A stretch of DNA of 52,421 nt, taken from positions 1 to 52,421 of the forward strand of contig JADNRX010000373.1 of NCBI GenBank assembly GCA_015501595.1, written 5' to 3'. A program made the translations under genes and the position numbers. Under the pieces are notes generated by a model, which was not told where the DNA came from, did not search any database, and was given only the letters and a program-made list of their open reading frames with translations. The stretch is from Hymenopellis radicata (Eukaryota; Basidiomycota; Agaricomycetes; Agaricales; Physalacriaceae). Below, one piece after another: positions 12,281-23,824 of the stretch; positions within the stretch are counted from its first letter, which is position 1; every line of letters begins with the position of its first letter.

Positions 12281-14126
12281 ATGGCTGACGTTGAGAAGCA
12301 CGACGAGCCGCCAGTTATCATGGAACCGCCAAAGTGGAGGAAGTTGGGGCCCATTTCTATCCCGCCTTGTATGCGTTATCGTTGACGTTCTTCTTCCCGC
12401 CGCGTTTTAACTATGGTTTGCAGATCGTTCAACGCTGTTCCAAACAGTTCTGATTGGCTTTATATGCTTCCTGGTCGTCGGTATGCGAGGCAGTCGTTGC
12501 CCTCGACATCATGACTTATATCATTTTCGTTAGGCATGTTCAACGTTATGGCCTCAATTGGCGGCTCTGGTCAAGTTGACGCGACGACCGCCGACAATTC
12601 CAATACCGTCCTCTATGCCTTATTTGCCGTCATTGCCCTGGTGTCTGGCCCTATATGCAACTATCTCGGCCCCAAGGTCACGCTGGCTTTTGGTGGTGTT
12701 GGCTACGCGTTATATGCGGCGTCATTCTGGGTATGTTTCCGTTGCACTCCGGTCGAAGCTACTATATTCATGGCGGCTCTAGTGTTATAACCACACGGCC
12801 AACGACGGTTTCGTACTTTTCGGCGGTGCTGCCTGTGGTATTGCTGCCGCTCTCTTCTGGACGGCCGAAGGAACGATACTGATGTCGTATCCCACCGAGG
12901 ACCAGAAAGGTATCAACAGTTGTCTCTTTTGCTGGAATTGCATCATTTCTGACTACCAATCGAATCAGGTTCCTACATTGCGCTCTTCTGGGCTATATGG
13001 TCGATGGGCGCTGTGGTTGGCTCTATCATTCCCACTGTTGATAACTGGAATGGCAACGACTCGGGCACGGTCCGCGACGGGACGTACATCGCACTGTTCG
13101 TCTTGATGATGTGCGGATCGTTCTTCGCTCTCTTCCTCGTCCGTCCTAGCCAGGTCGTTCGTGATGACGGAACGAAAGTGTTCTTGACTCAGTCGAGCTC
13201 GCTTATCACAGAGCTGAAGAACTTGCCCAAGGCGCTGAAGAGGGAGCCCTTCATCATCTTGTTCTTCCCTTATTCGTTCTGCGGGCTGTGGTATATTCCA
13301 TATCAGAGCAATGACTACAACTCGTATTTTTTCAATGTTCGCAGTAGGGTGAGTCGCCTTCGTTCTCTGGTAGTCGGGTGAAGCTTTAATTAATATTCTG
13401 CATAGGGCTTCAATAGTATTTGGTATAACTTGGCGACGTTGGTCGGCGCAAGTCTGTTTGGGCTGTCGTTGGATATCAAGAAGTTCTCTCGTCGGACTCG
13501 TGCCATCGCAGTATGTCGCCTCTAGACGAACTACCCTTCTTCGCGCCTGATTTCCCGCTTAGGGCTGGGTCTTCATGTTTGTCATTCTGAATGCGATACT
13601 GATCGCCGGTGTTTTCCCTCTCAAAGAGTCGGACAGGAATGTCCCCTACGATGTTATGGATATTATGGAAAACCGCTCTCGCGCCTATGTCGCCTTATAC
13701 TTCTTCTATGGGCTCCTTGACGGATTATGGTGCGCGTCATTTACTAGTTACTCGAATTGCCGTTTGACTTGCAACTCTTCTACTAGGCAGTGCTACGCTT
13801 ATTGGATCATGGGCTGTCTGTCAAACGATCCGCTCGTGCTCTCCCTTTACGCCGCCTTTTACAAGGTCTTTGGTGCTGCTGGCGCTTCGGTCATCTTCAC
13901 CTTGGATGCGCAGAAGAAGCCGTACGCCGATATGTTTGGCTCATACTGGGGTCTCACAGCCGGATCGCTGGTTGTCTTGCTTCCGTTGGTGTTGATGCGT
14001 GTTACAAACCACACCACCCAGGTCGCGAATGAGTCCGAAGTTACGGACGGGATTGCTATGGGGGCGTATGGAGCTGAGAAGAAGCAGGTTGAGGTAGAGG
14101 CTCAAGAAATGCTTTCAAGATTGTAG
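12281..14126 (+). CDS. UNC93-like major facilitator superfamily membrane protein
   Basis: This is a multi-pass membrane protein of the UNC93-like branch of the MFS. In fungi the substrate is unknown. Eight exons (12281-12368, 12424-12480, 12534-12730, 12783-12909, 12969-13348, 13406-13510, 13563-13729, 13787-14126) splice cleanly into 486 residues. A cytoplasmic start (MADVEKHDEPPVIMEPPKWR) precedes the first helix (TVLIGFICFLVVGMFNVMAS). Family-like blocks are ALVSGPICNYLGPKVTL, GIAAALFWTAEGTILMSYP, KGSYIALFWAIWSMGAVVGS, FLVRPSQVVRDDG, YSNDYNS-type linker sequence, SRRTRAIAGWVFMFV, and the last helices with FYKVFGAAGASVIFTLDA and TAGSLVVLLPLVLMRVTN. About 11-12 hydrophobic segments are visible. 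It ends 195 bp from the convergent gluconolactonase gene. Splice sites are canonical throughout. Confidence 0.88.
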
Positions 14127-14320
14127 GTATTGTGCAGGAACTTCATTTACATTAAGACGTATGACACTCGTGCGCGTCTTCTTCTTTTCTAAGGCCTCCT
14201 GGACGTCGACCTGTGGAAGGTCAGTTACACTAGATTTTTCAAATGTACTCAATAATTGGTCAATCAATGTTGAATGCTTCTGGCCATCCGACTTCCTTTG
14301 TATACTATGTATACAGAGGA

Positions 14321-15274
14321 CTAACCAGCAAATTTGAACTTTTCGACACCCTTGACGCCCCACTTCTTGCCAACATCTAAGATGAAGAGCTTTCCTCCAT
14401 CGTCACCTCCCAAACCATTCCGATGAGCGCTAGTGCACACCAGTAAATCTAAATTCTTGCCCGCCCAGCCTGTGCACGTCATGTATGGGACGCCCTCCGC
14501 TGTAATCTCGCGCAGCAATTTACCCTCAGGCGAGAAACACAAGACGCAAGCCTTTCCCCACAGTGCCATCCAAACATTATCGTCTGTGTCCAAGACCATG
14601 CCGTCGGGTTCGCCCCTTCTGTATTTCTCGCTCATGGTCTCCGAGTGGAAGTCCAGGAAAACTGTGCGATCGCTGATAGCTCCCTTCTCCTCGTCGAAAG
14701 CGTATTTGTAGACAACACCACCATATGAATCGCTGAAGTACATCCACTTGTTGTCCGCAGACCACCCGAGGCCGTTAGAGCAGTATATGCCCGTTTCGTG
14801 CTGGGTGATCGACCCATCGGGGTCAAAGCGATAAAGATTTCCAGCGGGTGTGACGCCAGGCGCGTCAAGCGGGAGAGCCATGGCCTGATGGTCCATCGTG
14901 CCCGCCCAGAAGCGCCCTTGAGAGTCTGAAGCCCCGTCATTGAAACGGAGTTTCCCGCGCGCAGACTCGGGGAGCACTTGGGCGAGATTTTCGATCTTGC
15001 CGGTTTGCTCGTCGACAAAGGCGAAGCCTAGGAGACGTGCGCCGATGTAGCCGGGGTGATCCTTTCTGAAGGACGCCACACTGATGCTGTCGGTGAGGGA
15101 GAGAGTTCGGAGCTGCATGTTATCGAGGGATAGGATGTGCAGCTCTGGGGGATTGGCAAGGGGGTCGACATAGTGTAGAGTATTGTCTTCTGGTCGATAG
15201 AACGGTGCTTCTCCGAGAACACATTTTGAAGCGAAGAAGGGCTGTCCGAAAGGAACGATCTCGTGGGCACTCAT
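14321..15274 (-). CDS. SMP-30/gluconolactonase family lactonase
   Basis: This family folds as a six-bladed beta-propeller and opens sugar lactones using a divalent metal. The single exon encodes 317 residues from the ATG at 15274. An upstream in-frame extension exists but lacks an ATG. Expected ligand motifs are present: VLGEAPFY (Glu22), KLRFNDGASDSQGRFWAGTM, YCSNGLGWSADNKWMYFSDS (Asn and Asp ligands), GEPDGMVLDTDDNVWMALWG and a final TSAHRNGLGGDDGGKLF. The length is typical of the family. No signal peptide is seen. The start lies 114 bp from the start of the divergent gene at 15388, so the two may share a promoter. The true substrate (gluconolactone or another lactone) cannot be read from sequence. 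Confidence 0.9.
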   Translation of the reverse strand: MSAHEIVPFGQPFFASKCVLGEAPFYRPEDNTLHYVDPLANPPELHILSLDNMQLRTLSLTDSISVASFRKDHPGYIGARLLGFAFVDEQTGKIENLAQVLPESARGKLRFNDGASDSQGRFWAGTMDHQAMALPLDAPGVTPAGNLYRFDPDGSITQHETGIYCSNGLGWSADNKWMYFSDSYGGVVYKYAFDEEKGAISDRTVFLDFHSETMSEKYRRGEPDGMVLDTDDNVWMALWGKACVLCFSPEGKLLREITAEGVPYMTCTGWAGKNLDLLVCTSAHRNGLGGDDGGKLFILDVGKKWGVKGVEKFKFAG

Positions 15275-15387
15275 GGCGGTGTAGTTGAACAAACACCGAC
15301 AAAGCTCAAGGTTGGTTGTTGACCACGACAAGCGACAAGGGAGGCGCTCTGCAGGTTCGCTGAAGGTTCGAACATCAAGATTGGCCC

Positions 15388-16010
15388 ATGGCAAGTACGG
15401 ACCGGCCGTCACATGCGGACAACGATTCGCCCACCTTGTTATCTATGACGCGCGATAACTCTTCGCCGCGGTGTACCGGGATGCAAGAGCTCCCAGACGC
15501 TGCCTCGAAGCGCGCAAATCTCGACTCTATGAAAGTTTCCGAACCGCTGTTAGCCCGACATCTGTCCTACGGCCTTGCCTACACCGTCGGGTCTGCTTTG
15601 GGTTCTGAACCACCTACCACCGACCTCTGCCTGGAAGCGTTCACGAGGCCGCACAATCCGGGTAATCCGCTTACAACAGGCGCGCGCGCCTGGGCGAAAC
15701 ACGCTCCCCGATCTCAGTCGCAGGACGATCCCAAAGGATGGTGGGGACGTCCCTCGGGCCCTGTGGCTGGCATAAACGAGCAGGCTCTGGAGCTGTTCTG
15801 GAGAGTGATGAACCAGGCTTCGTGGCGAAACCTGCACTGGTTACCTAGACAGGTTCTTGTCTATGAGGTCAGGATCGAAGAGGGTATGGTATGCGCTGGT
15901 CGCAGGATCAATCCGAAAGGGAAAAGGGCGTAGAGCCTCGACCTTGGATATTCCGCGGCTTTGTCGAGCCCATGATGGAGAACGGACATGAAGTCGGTTG
16001 GCGACATTAG
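15388..16010 (+). CDS. Small conserved fungal protein of unknown function, with a frame break
   Basis: I recall similar small basidiomycete proteins but no named function. The first frame runs from the ATG at 15388 and contains KGWWGRPSGPVAGINEQALE, LFWRVMNQASWRNLHWLPRQ and VLVYEVRIEEG, then turns into Arg-rich nonsense and stops at 15933. Shifting frame at about 15883 restores a coherent ending: YGMRWSQDQS, EPRPWIFRGFVEPMMENGHE, VGWRH, stop 16008-16010. Loss of one T (GGT TAT read as GG TAT) would explain this. So the 3' 125 bases look coding but are out of frame, by mutation or by a sequencing error. Intact length would be about 206 residues. It sits head to head with the gluconolactonase gene. 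Confidence 0.6.
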
Positions 16011-16193
16011 CGCCGACTCCTAGCTTTTGGCACATAAATCATATAGTACGTGTATGCTAAAATGATGCGCCACATATAGACACTCATTGGTCCGAAAGAC
16101 AGGCCGATATTCACTGTTTCTCGCGTCCAATGACTGCATCAAAATTCAACGTGCACTTATCATGATAAGGGTATCATCGACGTAGTATTCAAC

Positions 16194-16946
16194 CTACTCG
16201 GATGATTGGAACATGAAGTCGCTTCTCATCGTGTACTTGACTCCTTCCATCACCTCTTCCCCGCTATGGATGAGCATCCGTTGTTAGAATACAAGGACGC
16301 ACCCGACCTTCGGCTCAACGTCCAAGAAGTGTTTTTTTGTCAGGAGTCCAGAAACGCGTACATCCTCCTGCCAGGCCCGCCCCCTGCCATAGAAGGGAAT
16401 CACGGTCTGTAAGATACAGATGCAATGTTACAAAGGACTTCATGCCGTCATACTCGTTTAGGCCATCGCAGTGTTGCTTGAAAAAGTGGCCGGGACCGTA
16501 ACGAAGGAATCTCAAATGCGGATTGACGCTGGGCTGGAGGATTATAAATGCCCACAGATTCTGGAATACGTGTCCTACCTCGACAATGTCCATGTCGGTC
16601 CCTGCTTTCGTCCAACCTTTCCAGTGATGCCACACCATTTACCCTTCGGCTGTATGTCACCAATTTCTTCCTCCACGAATGGCCGTAATCGCTGGTATAG
16701 CATCGAGGCAAGCTCTTCATCTTCACGGACAATCCTTTCGCTGTGACGGAAGTTGGAGTGAACGCTGTCCGCTGTCTCTGCGGGGAGTGTGGCGGGTTTC
16801 CATCCTCCTGTGGTGGAGGAGGCTATGTCAACGAGCGCCTTGCACTCTTCTTCCGTCAATACGTTATCGACGATTTTAGCGTAGAAACCGGAATACGAGG
16901 ACGCGAGGTCGGTTGTTGAGAAGTCGATCATAGTGGCAGTCGGCAT
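16194..16946 (-). pseudogene. 2OG-Fe(II) oxygenase (prolyl 4-hydroxylase-like), disrupted
   Basis: The family uses Fe(II) and 2-oxoglutarate to hydroxylate proteins or small molecules. The minus strand begins MPTATMIDFSTTDLA at 16946, with NVLTEEECKALVDIA and NFRHSERIVREDEELA. A 50-bp intron fits at 16529-16578, then LRFLRYGPGHFFKQHCDG provides the first iron ligands (HxD). LAGGCTRFWTPDKK follows. Two lesions come next. The run of seven A at about 16333 shifts the frame; six would continue as FLDVEPKVGCVLVF. Then CAA appears as TAA where homologues, as I recall, read VFQQRML. Beyond it the frame reads MLIHSGEEVMEGVKYTMRSD, with the distal His and the 2OG-binding Arg, to a stop at 16194-16196. 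Both essential distal residues lie behind the lesions, so a product stopping early would lack the iron triad. Confidence 0.75.
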
Positions 16947-17364
16947 CGTGCAGTCAGCTGGGATCAAGATGTTAGGTAAAGAGAGGAATACAGGACTGGT
17001 AAATAAGCATTGCGCCCCCTGGTGATGGTATGACTCTAGGTCGTTGCAATATGACTCACGGGGGCGGCAGCAACAGGGCCTGCGAAACACCTGCAGACGC
17101 CCTCCAATGCGATACTATGGTGCCGAGTCGGGAACAGGGAGGAGTATGTGGAACTTGGCTACCAAAACGCGCCGGGAATCGGAATCCGAGTGCATCGATG
17201 TACTTGTTACTTCAAGTGAAAGGTTTGAATAAACGTGAAAGAGCCGTGCAGAAAAGCTCAAACGTGATTGGCCGGGTGTTGCCGAGAGCCATCAAAGCGG
17301 GACGTGAGACGCGTTATCGGCTTGGTTTTGAACGACGTCAACGACGAGCAGAACTCGCCATTCA

Positions 17365-18363
17365 ATGCTCAAGTCGGCGCGCACCTTCAGATATGTTGGT
17401 AGTTCCTGCGCCCGGCGACGGGCAGCCCACACGGTTGCCTCGTCTGGCCTCGGCATCCGCAACAATGTCGACCTGCCGCCTGACATGAGCCAACCCCCGC
17501 ACGGCGACCACGAGGAATTATCCGACAATGAATGGGAACTGCGAACGGGTGCGGAACACATCAAGCGAAACGACTTCTTTAGATGTTGATAAAATTGCTC
17601 CCAGGACAGGCCGCGCTGTAGACTTGATTCAAAAAACACTGCCAGATTTCTTCCATACCGGCCTCATAACCTCTGTCGAAAAGGCAACCGGAGATCCGTG
17701 CACGTCGTCGCCGATACCGATACCCGTTGTGAATACCAACCCGCTCGGGCGACACCCAGAGCTCGAGCCCATCTACAGTCCGAAAGTACGACTGAGCTAT
17801 ACGCCACCTACGCGACTGCCTGCTCCGTTTCCAAAGACACTTCATATCGAAGGTGAGAGACGAACGTACTAGTTTTGACGCGGCGACTTATCATTCTGAA
17901 GGCTTCCCGATGTACATTGCCTCTTCTGCCTTTGCACGACACACGCTCAGTGCCCTGTATTCTGATCTCCATCTCGTTCTACAGAAAGTAGCCCTCGAAG
18001 ATCCTCGCGCGATTGGTACCGGAGAACTTAGCCCCGAGTCTAAACGCCGTCGCGAGAAGAACTTGACGGTGGTATTTAGCGTGCGCGGCAATGCGCGTGT
18101 AAGTGGTGCAGAAGGACGTTGGGATGTGTACGTTCTCTGCTTCTATATTATCGCCATGCTTATTAGCGTATCTTGGCAGCCATTCGTCGTACACATTCTC
18201 CCCGCTGTCGGGTCTGATTCATGTGCATACGATCAACTCAATCTTGCCTGCCCCTCACCAGGCAGTGTATGACGCCTTGCGGGCAAGCTTGGGGACTGTG
18301 TTTGGGTCGCCGAAGCAGCCTGGAGATGCAGGTGCCGCGTATAAAGAACAGACGCACAACTGA
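17365..18363 (+). CDS. Conserved fungal protein of unknown function, probably mitochondrial
   Basis: Four exons (17365-17548, 17610-17852, 17902-18127, 18180-18363) join in phase into 278 residues; the introns are 49-61 bp. The N-terminus MLKSARTFRYVGSSCARRRA is basic, Ser/Arg-rich and free of acids, as in mitochondrial targeting peptides. Conserved-looking blocks are AVDLIQKTLPDFFHTGLITS, LEPIYSPKVRLSYTPP, FPKTLHIEGFPMYIASSAFA, LYSDLHLVLQKVALEDPRA, NLTVVFSVRGNARVSGAEG and YTFSPLSGLIHVHTINSILP. The last half resembles a small alpha+beta (SnoaL- or NTF2-like) domain in its strand pattern, which is only a guess. I remember similar basidiomycete hypotheticals but no assigned function. Confidence 0.75.
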
Positions 18364-18963
18364 ACTTCGTTTTTTGGTATTCTTCTTCATAATCCCCGCT
18401 CATTCATTTATTGTACTTAATTCACCTCACAGCTCTATAATGTAACCATATTAGCGTATCTCAACTCAGTTTTGCCCCAAAATGTCAAGCTGATTATCTT
18501 GGAATTCCTTAGCCAAGTCAAGTGAGGTCAAGTGTTGCGGTGGTTACCTTTACATATTACATTCTGGAGCGGCCAAGAGCATGGAACGTGGCTTTACAGC
18601 GCGACGATTTAACTATAGACACGTAACAGAAGAGCATGAAAGTCCTAGCAGGCTACTAGACTGCGAGTAGCTTTTGTCGTCTGGCCACTCCTCGAGCAGC
18701 TGAGTTGAGATGCTCACAGCTCCACAGAGCTCCACTGCCATGTCTACCATCCGGTCTGCATCCAGTGATCGCCAGGCAAAGCTGTGGTTGTCAGGAGAAC
18801 AAGGGGAGTTTCCAGGAAAGGAAATGTTGAGCGTGCTGTACCTGACGCGGACGGGCTTTAGAGTGCCGAAATTGCATTTATTCCTTCTCTGATTCCAACC
18901 ACCATCCTCAGCCTCGCCTTTTTCAGTCCTCTCATTTTTCCAACACATTCGTTATTGACCGCC
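18364..18963. other. Intergenic, promoter of the LysM gene
   Basis: No gene is seen. A run rich in pyrimidines precedes the LysM ATG (about 18880-18960), as is common in fungal promoters. Confidence 0.4.
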
Positions 18964-19745
18964 ATGTTCTCCAACGCCGTCACCGTTGCGCTCGTCGCTC
19001 TCCCCTTCGTTGCCCAGTGTAATGCTCTTTTAAAAACGTTGTAGATGGTCGCTGATTCGTGTCATACAGCTGTCCTTGCTGGCGACTGTATGCGCTCGTA
19101 CAAAATCTCTGAAGGAGATATTTGCGACAGTATCTCTGCCTCCCAGAACGTCTCTACGTTAGTCGTCGATGTCCGTGGAAGTAGAACGAATGGCTGACTG
19201 ACTCCTTTCTTTAGCTACCAGCTAGCCACCATCAATGAGGGCTACATCGATGCGACATGCTCCAACCTCCAACCCGGAGCGACCATCTGTCTTGGGTACG
19301 AGAACGAGGATTGCTCGTCCACGCACGTTGTCAAAGCTGGCGATTTGTGCGAGAACATTGCTACGACGTACTCTATCGACCTGACGACGTTGTACAACAA
19401 CAACCCCAATATCCTCGCCGACTGCAGCAACATGTACATTGGCGAGGTTCGTGCATCCCCGCCGTATTGCCATTCCGAGTGCTGATATTTCTTGGCGATT
19501 ACTAGGTCCTGGCTGTGTGCTCGGAAGTCATCGTACCTCCCTCCGGCACGTCCCTCGTTGCTACTGCGATCCCCTCCACCGCCACTGCTGCCGTCTCCGT
19601 CTTCTCGACGCATGTGCAGGTCTCCTCGACGCAGGTGCAGGTATCCTCGACGCAGGTCGCGCTCGCATCCTCGCCGACGCCGAGCTACGTCGATGACAGT
19701 GATGATGAGGATGACGAGTCCCTTCCCTACTGCGATGAGCTGTAA
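18964..19745 (+). CDS. Secreted protein with two LysM domains
   Basis: LysM domains bind chitin or peptidoglycan-like glycans. In fungi such secreted proteins can shield or mask cell-wall chitin. Exons 18964-19018, 19070-19157, 19215-19446 and 19506-19745 give 204 residues. A signal peptide is clear (MFSNAVTVALVALPFVAQS). LysM 1 covers about residues 23-70 (MRSYKISEGDICDSISASQN, NLQPGATICLG) and LysM 2 about 75-125 (THVVKAGDLCENIATTYSID, NNPNILADCSNMYIGE). Both keep the paired Cys typical of fungal LysM. The C-terminal third is Ser/Thr/Val-rich, with the short repeat VSSTQVQ two to three times, then an acidic end (DDSDDEDDESLPYCDEL). No hydrophobic GPI signal is seen. A catalytic domain is absent. 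Confidence 0.9.
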
Positions 19746-20829
19746 AACGGCCTCGTGCTTGCGCTTTTTTTGAGGCGTGCGGGCGCAGGTCGGCTCACGC
19801 CTTTCTTGAAAGCCTTATTCATTATATCATGATCCACAAGTTATACCATACCCATTTCTCTCTTCACATATATCAAATCTTGGTCATCTTCGCGTCGCTC
19901 TGTATATAAGTAGGATTACGGGCATTTTTCTGCAATGCAGGAATAATTTACATGCGGGGCATTTCCGGACTGTCTCCGGAGTTACGAGTATCACCTTGCA
20001 ATTGGAGAATCATTTGTAAACGTGTTGACTGCCCCAACGACCGCTACATATTTTTCAAATCTACTCGAAATTTACTGGCTAGTTACCGGTGTTCAAGCTT
20101 TCAACCTCACGGCATTGCCGTGCTTCGCTCTATTATGACAGAGGTGATACCAACTTGCATCTGGCCAAGTGCTTGTTCATGAGTCTCTGGGTTGTACTGT
20201 AAAAGACACGAGCTTATAGAACCCGGTTGCCTGGTAGGTGTGAGACTGAAGTGTAACAGCTGAGGAACGTATGTTAACGCTCTCATGCGATGCATGATTG
20301 AGGTTGTTTCGCCTCAAGATGGTAGAACTACTATATACATTAAGGCATCATCTCTTTATCAAAATCAAGAGTTCATTCTACTTGGATTTCCGATTTATAG
20401 TCTGCTAAGACGCGTCTACCAATCACGAGTCGTTCAGTGTGCGATTATTTTCCCACGAGAGGAAGTCGCTACTAACCATCATCTCCTTACACCGAAAGAA
20501 CTATACAGCGCGCGTATAACAACACCTAGTGTCTCTCAGAGTGTGACTTATACTGGTCCGACGGCCTCCCTCCCACCTCCATGGTATTCGGACCGGAAGA
20601 GCTTTTGCTGATAAAGAACTATACTCAGGTGAGGCAGCTCTCCATTGTCATCATCCACTGGACCTTGATATGTTCTCTCCATTAAGTCATGACCGATACC
20701 GATGCCCACATTAGACGCCCCCCCGTCTCTTATGGCCGAAGAACACGGCGCCACTCTGTATGAGATGGCCGCACTACGTTAAAAGCAGGAACGAAGGCTC
20801 GATTCAGAGCTTGACACCCTTCAATCACT
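19746..20829. other. No gene recognised
   Basis: This gap of 1.1 kb holds short open frames only. It should carry the LysM terminator and the promoter of the acyl-CoA synthetase gene. Confidence 0.4.
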
Positions 20830-23565
20830 ATGTCAAGCAAACAAGAATGGAACCCGCGATGCTCGTTGGCCGAGGGTTAGGTGTACTTCCTGTTCAATGA
20901 CACCGTCACTGACGATCATCACATAGCGGACAAAATTCTCTGCGGACCCGGAAGCCTTCTTGAAGTCGAAACGCGCGTTCGCCTTCCTGTTCCTCTCACC
21001 GTTGATATCCTCTGAGCTTCATGCTGTTATAGCTCATCGATGGACGCGTCCAGCGAGTCTGGAAGAACCTCTGGCCCTCGCTCAGATCACTCTGGCTGTG
21101 GGCTGCCAAAGAGCACGCAAACAAAACGTGCATCGTCTTCGAGGGCCAACGCTTCTCCTACTCTCAGACGTTTTCTCAATCCCTGAAATGTGCTGCAATC
21201 TTTCGCGATCTGTACGGAGTGAAGAAAGGTGCGCGCCGCCATCATGCTGAGGTAAATTGTTTTATCAACGTCATCACTGGGTCCAGGAGACCGAATTGCT
21301 ATCTGTTCGCGGAATTACGCAAGCTACTTCACCGTTTTCTGGGCGTGTCGTGAGTCATTTTACGCGTAGTTTCGCGCTCGAATCAACGCATGTCTAGATC
21401 TCCTTGGGGCTGTATCTGTGCTTGTCAACGCGTATGTGTCAACAGTCAGAGACCTTGTCATGTTTTAACAGACGCAGACTCCTCCCATTGGATCCCTTGA
21501 AGCACTGTTTGGCGCTTGGCGATTGCAAAGTCATCGTCCTCGATCCCCAGCGCGCCGATCTACTGGAAGACAGTCTAAATGATGTTGCATCGTCGACAGG
21601 TCGTTTCATTGTTATTGAGGGCCACGAAGGCAAAGGACAGTGGCGCGGAATGGACGACCTTTCTTCGCTCATGTCGCGTTATAACGGGAATTCTGATTCT
21701 GTAATCATCGCTGATCCAGATGTTGAACCCGAAGACAACGCTACCATCATATTTACGTCGGGCACAACGGGATTACCCAGTGAGTCGGATGCCCTTCGAC
21801 TTTGGACGATAGATCAACTAAACTGTTGGTTAGAGGGCGTGTTGAGCTCACAGAGGGCGTTTTTGACGAACATCTTCAATGCAAGTTCCGCCTGTATCCT
21901 CTATAGACGAAGCATTAACATAGTTGACAGGTTGCAGCTAGCTCCGGGCGAGATGCCATTCGACGTGGAGACCCGTTTCCACCTCCACCTCCTGCAGAGG
22001 GATCGCCCCAGCGTGCTGCTCTTCTATCGACGCCATTATTCCATGTCACGGCCACTGCTGTCATGGTTGGTCTTCTAGAGTTCAATGATCATGTCCCACC
22101 TCTGACATTACTATTCAGTTGAACGCAACGTTCTTGGGATTCAAGATTGTGTCATTGCGCAAGTGGGATGGCAAAGAAGGTACACCAGGTCTTCAACGCG
22201 TCTTCGTTGCATGTCTAATGTTTTCGATTTAGCTCTCAGGTACTTGGGATGCCCATTAAACTCTGCTAAAGTTCTAATTCGAAGATAGACTTATTCGTGA
22301 AGAGAATGTTGTCCTTCTTGGCGCGTACGTCTACAGTCCAGCTTCGAATGTTCATGTTATCTAGAAAACATTGCAGTGTTCCATCCGTGATTAGAGACCT
22401 GGCTGAATTCCATTCACCAGAGGAGCAGACGCCAATTGAAGTAATCATATACGGTGGCGCACCGGTTGCGGAGCCCTTACTCGACAAGGCACGAAAAGCA
22501 TTCATCACTGCTTCCATGTATGTCTCTATCATCAAAAGACTACCACTTGCATGCTCACATTCTTCTAAAGCGGCCAAGGCTACGGACTCACTGAAAGCAA
22601 TGCAGGTTCCGTTGGTTTCGGTGCGCGTTGCTACTACAATCTTTGACCACCGTGTCTTTGCTCGATAATACTTCTCTCTAGCCGGGAAGGACTTTGAGTT
22701 ACGACCCACGAGCGCGTACGTCTTTCTCGCCAACTCAAACATCAGTGAGAACTAAAACGTTCCACCTCCCCAGCGGAACAGCGCTGCCCACAAACGATGT
22801 CATGATAGTGAAGGACGGTGTGCAAGTCCCTTCCAACGCCGTCGGAGAAGTCTGGCTTCGCGGATCCAACATCATGAAAGGCTATTGGCGCGACCCAGGT
22901 GAGCCCTCAGCCCTCTCACCCAGAAAACTCATTCAATAAACCAGACGCCACCGACGCGGTCCTCACCAAAGACGGCTGGCTGAAAACCGGCGACCTCGGA
23001 TACACAGACGACGACGGCTTCGTCTACATCAAAGACAGAATCAAGGACATCATCATACGCGGCGGCGAGAACATTGCAAGTCTGCTTCCTACTGACCCCG
23101 TGCCCGCTGACGCCCCATGTAGCCTTCCGTTACGGTAGAAAACGCGCTATATAAAGAACCCGGAGTGTCTGAAGCCGCTGCCGTCGGTGTTTCCGACGAG
23201 CGTCTCGGGGAGCTGGTCACGGCCCTGGTCACTGTGAAGCCTGGATATGAGAGGTCTGTCACCGAGGAACGCCTGCTGGCGTTGGCGCGCGCAAGGTCTG
23301 TGTCTGTATCGTTGCGTCATCTTTGCACGATGGTTAAGTTATTTGCAGCCTACCGCGATTCGCGGTTCCTGTGATGATCCTCATTCAGAAAGATGGCTTT
23401 GGTGAGTCACGGACCTAGGCGAGGAGGTAGCAGTGTAATGCTGACCGCGTTCAATCAGAGCACACACAGTCTGGCAAGGTCATCAAGAAGAACTTGAGAG
23501 CAATCGCGAGGGAGGAGTGGTCGAAGCGACGTGCACAAATGCATGTTAGGGACACGAAGCTATAG
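20830..23565 (+). CDS. AMP-dependent acyl-CoA synthetase (ANL superfamily)
   Basis: ANL enzymes activate a carboxylic acid with ATP and transfer the acyl group to CoA. The gene is cut into about 19 exons, some as short as 7-15 bases, but all join in phase. Motifs in order: N-terminus [71 protein letters not shown] (A3 phosphate loop), [57 protein letters not shown] (A5), [35 protein letters not shown] (A7), [14 protein letters not shown] (A8), and [17 protein letters not shown] carrying the A10 lysine. The stop is at 23563-23565. The protein resembles fungal long-chain or 4-coumarate-type CoA ligases. The substrate is not readable. No PTS1 tripeptide is seen (the end is TKL). Confidence 0.85.
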
Positions 23566-23824
23566 ATTGAGTATACTTGCTTAATTCCAAGATCTGGAAT
23601 ACGGACATACGTAGCGCTATCGCATGAGCTGTTTGAATCAATAGGTAGAACGTCGGCTACGTCCACTGACAAGATGTTGAGTGAAAGACACTGTAGCTAC
23701 GTTCCAACTACAAGTATTGAGTCGTGCAGACACGACAAATTACTTCAATTATAACGTCTAACAACAGGATAGCATGGCGGAATAGGATGTCGCGATCTAA
23801 GGGATACACTAACTTTAAGATGCG

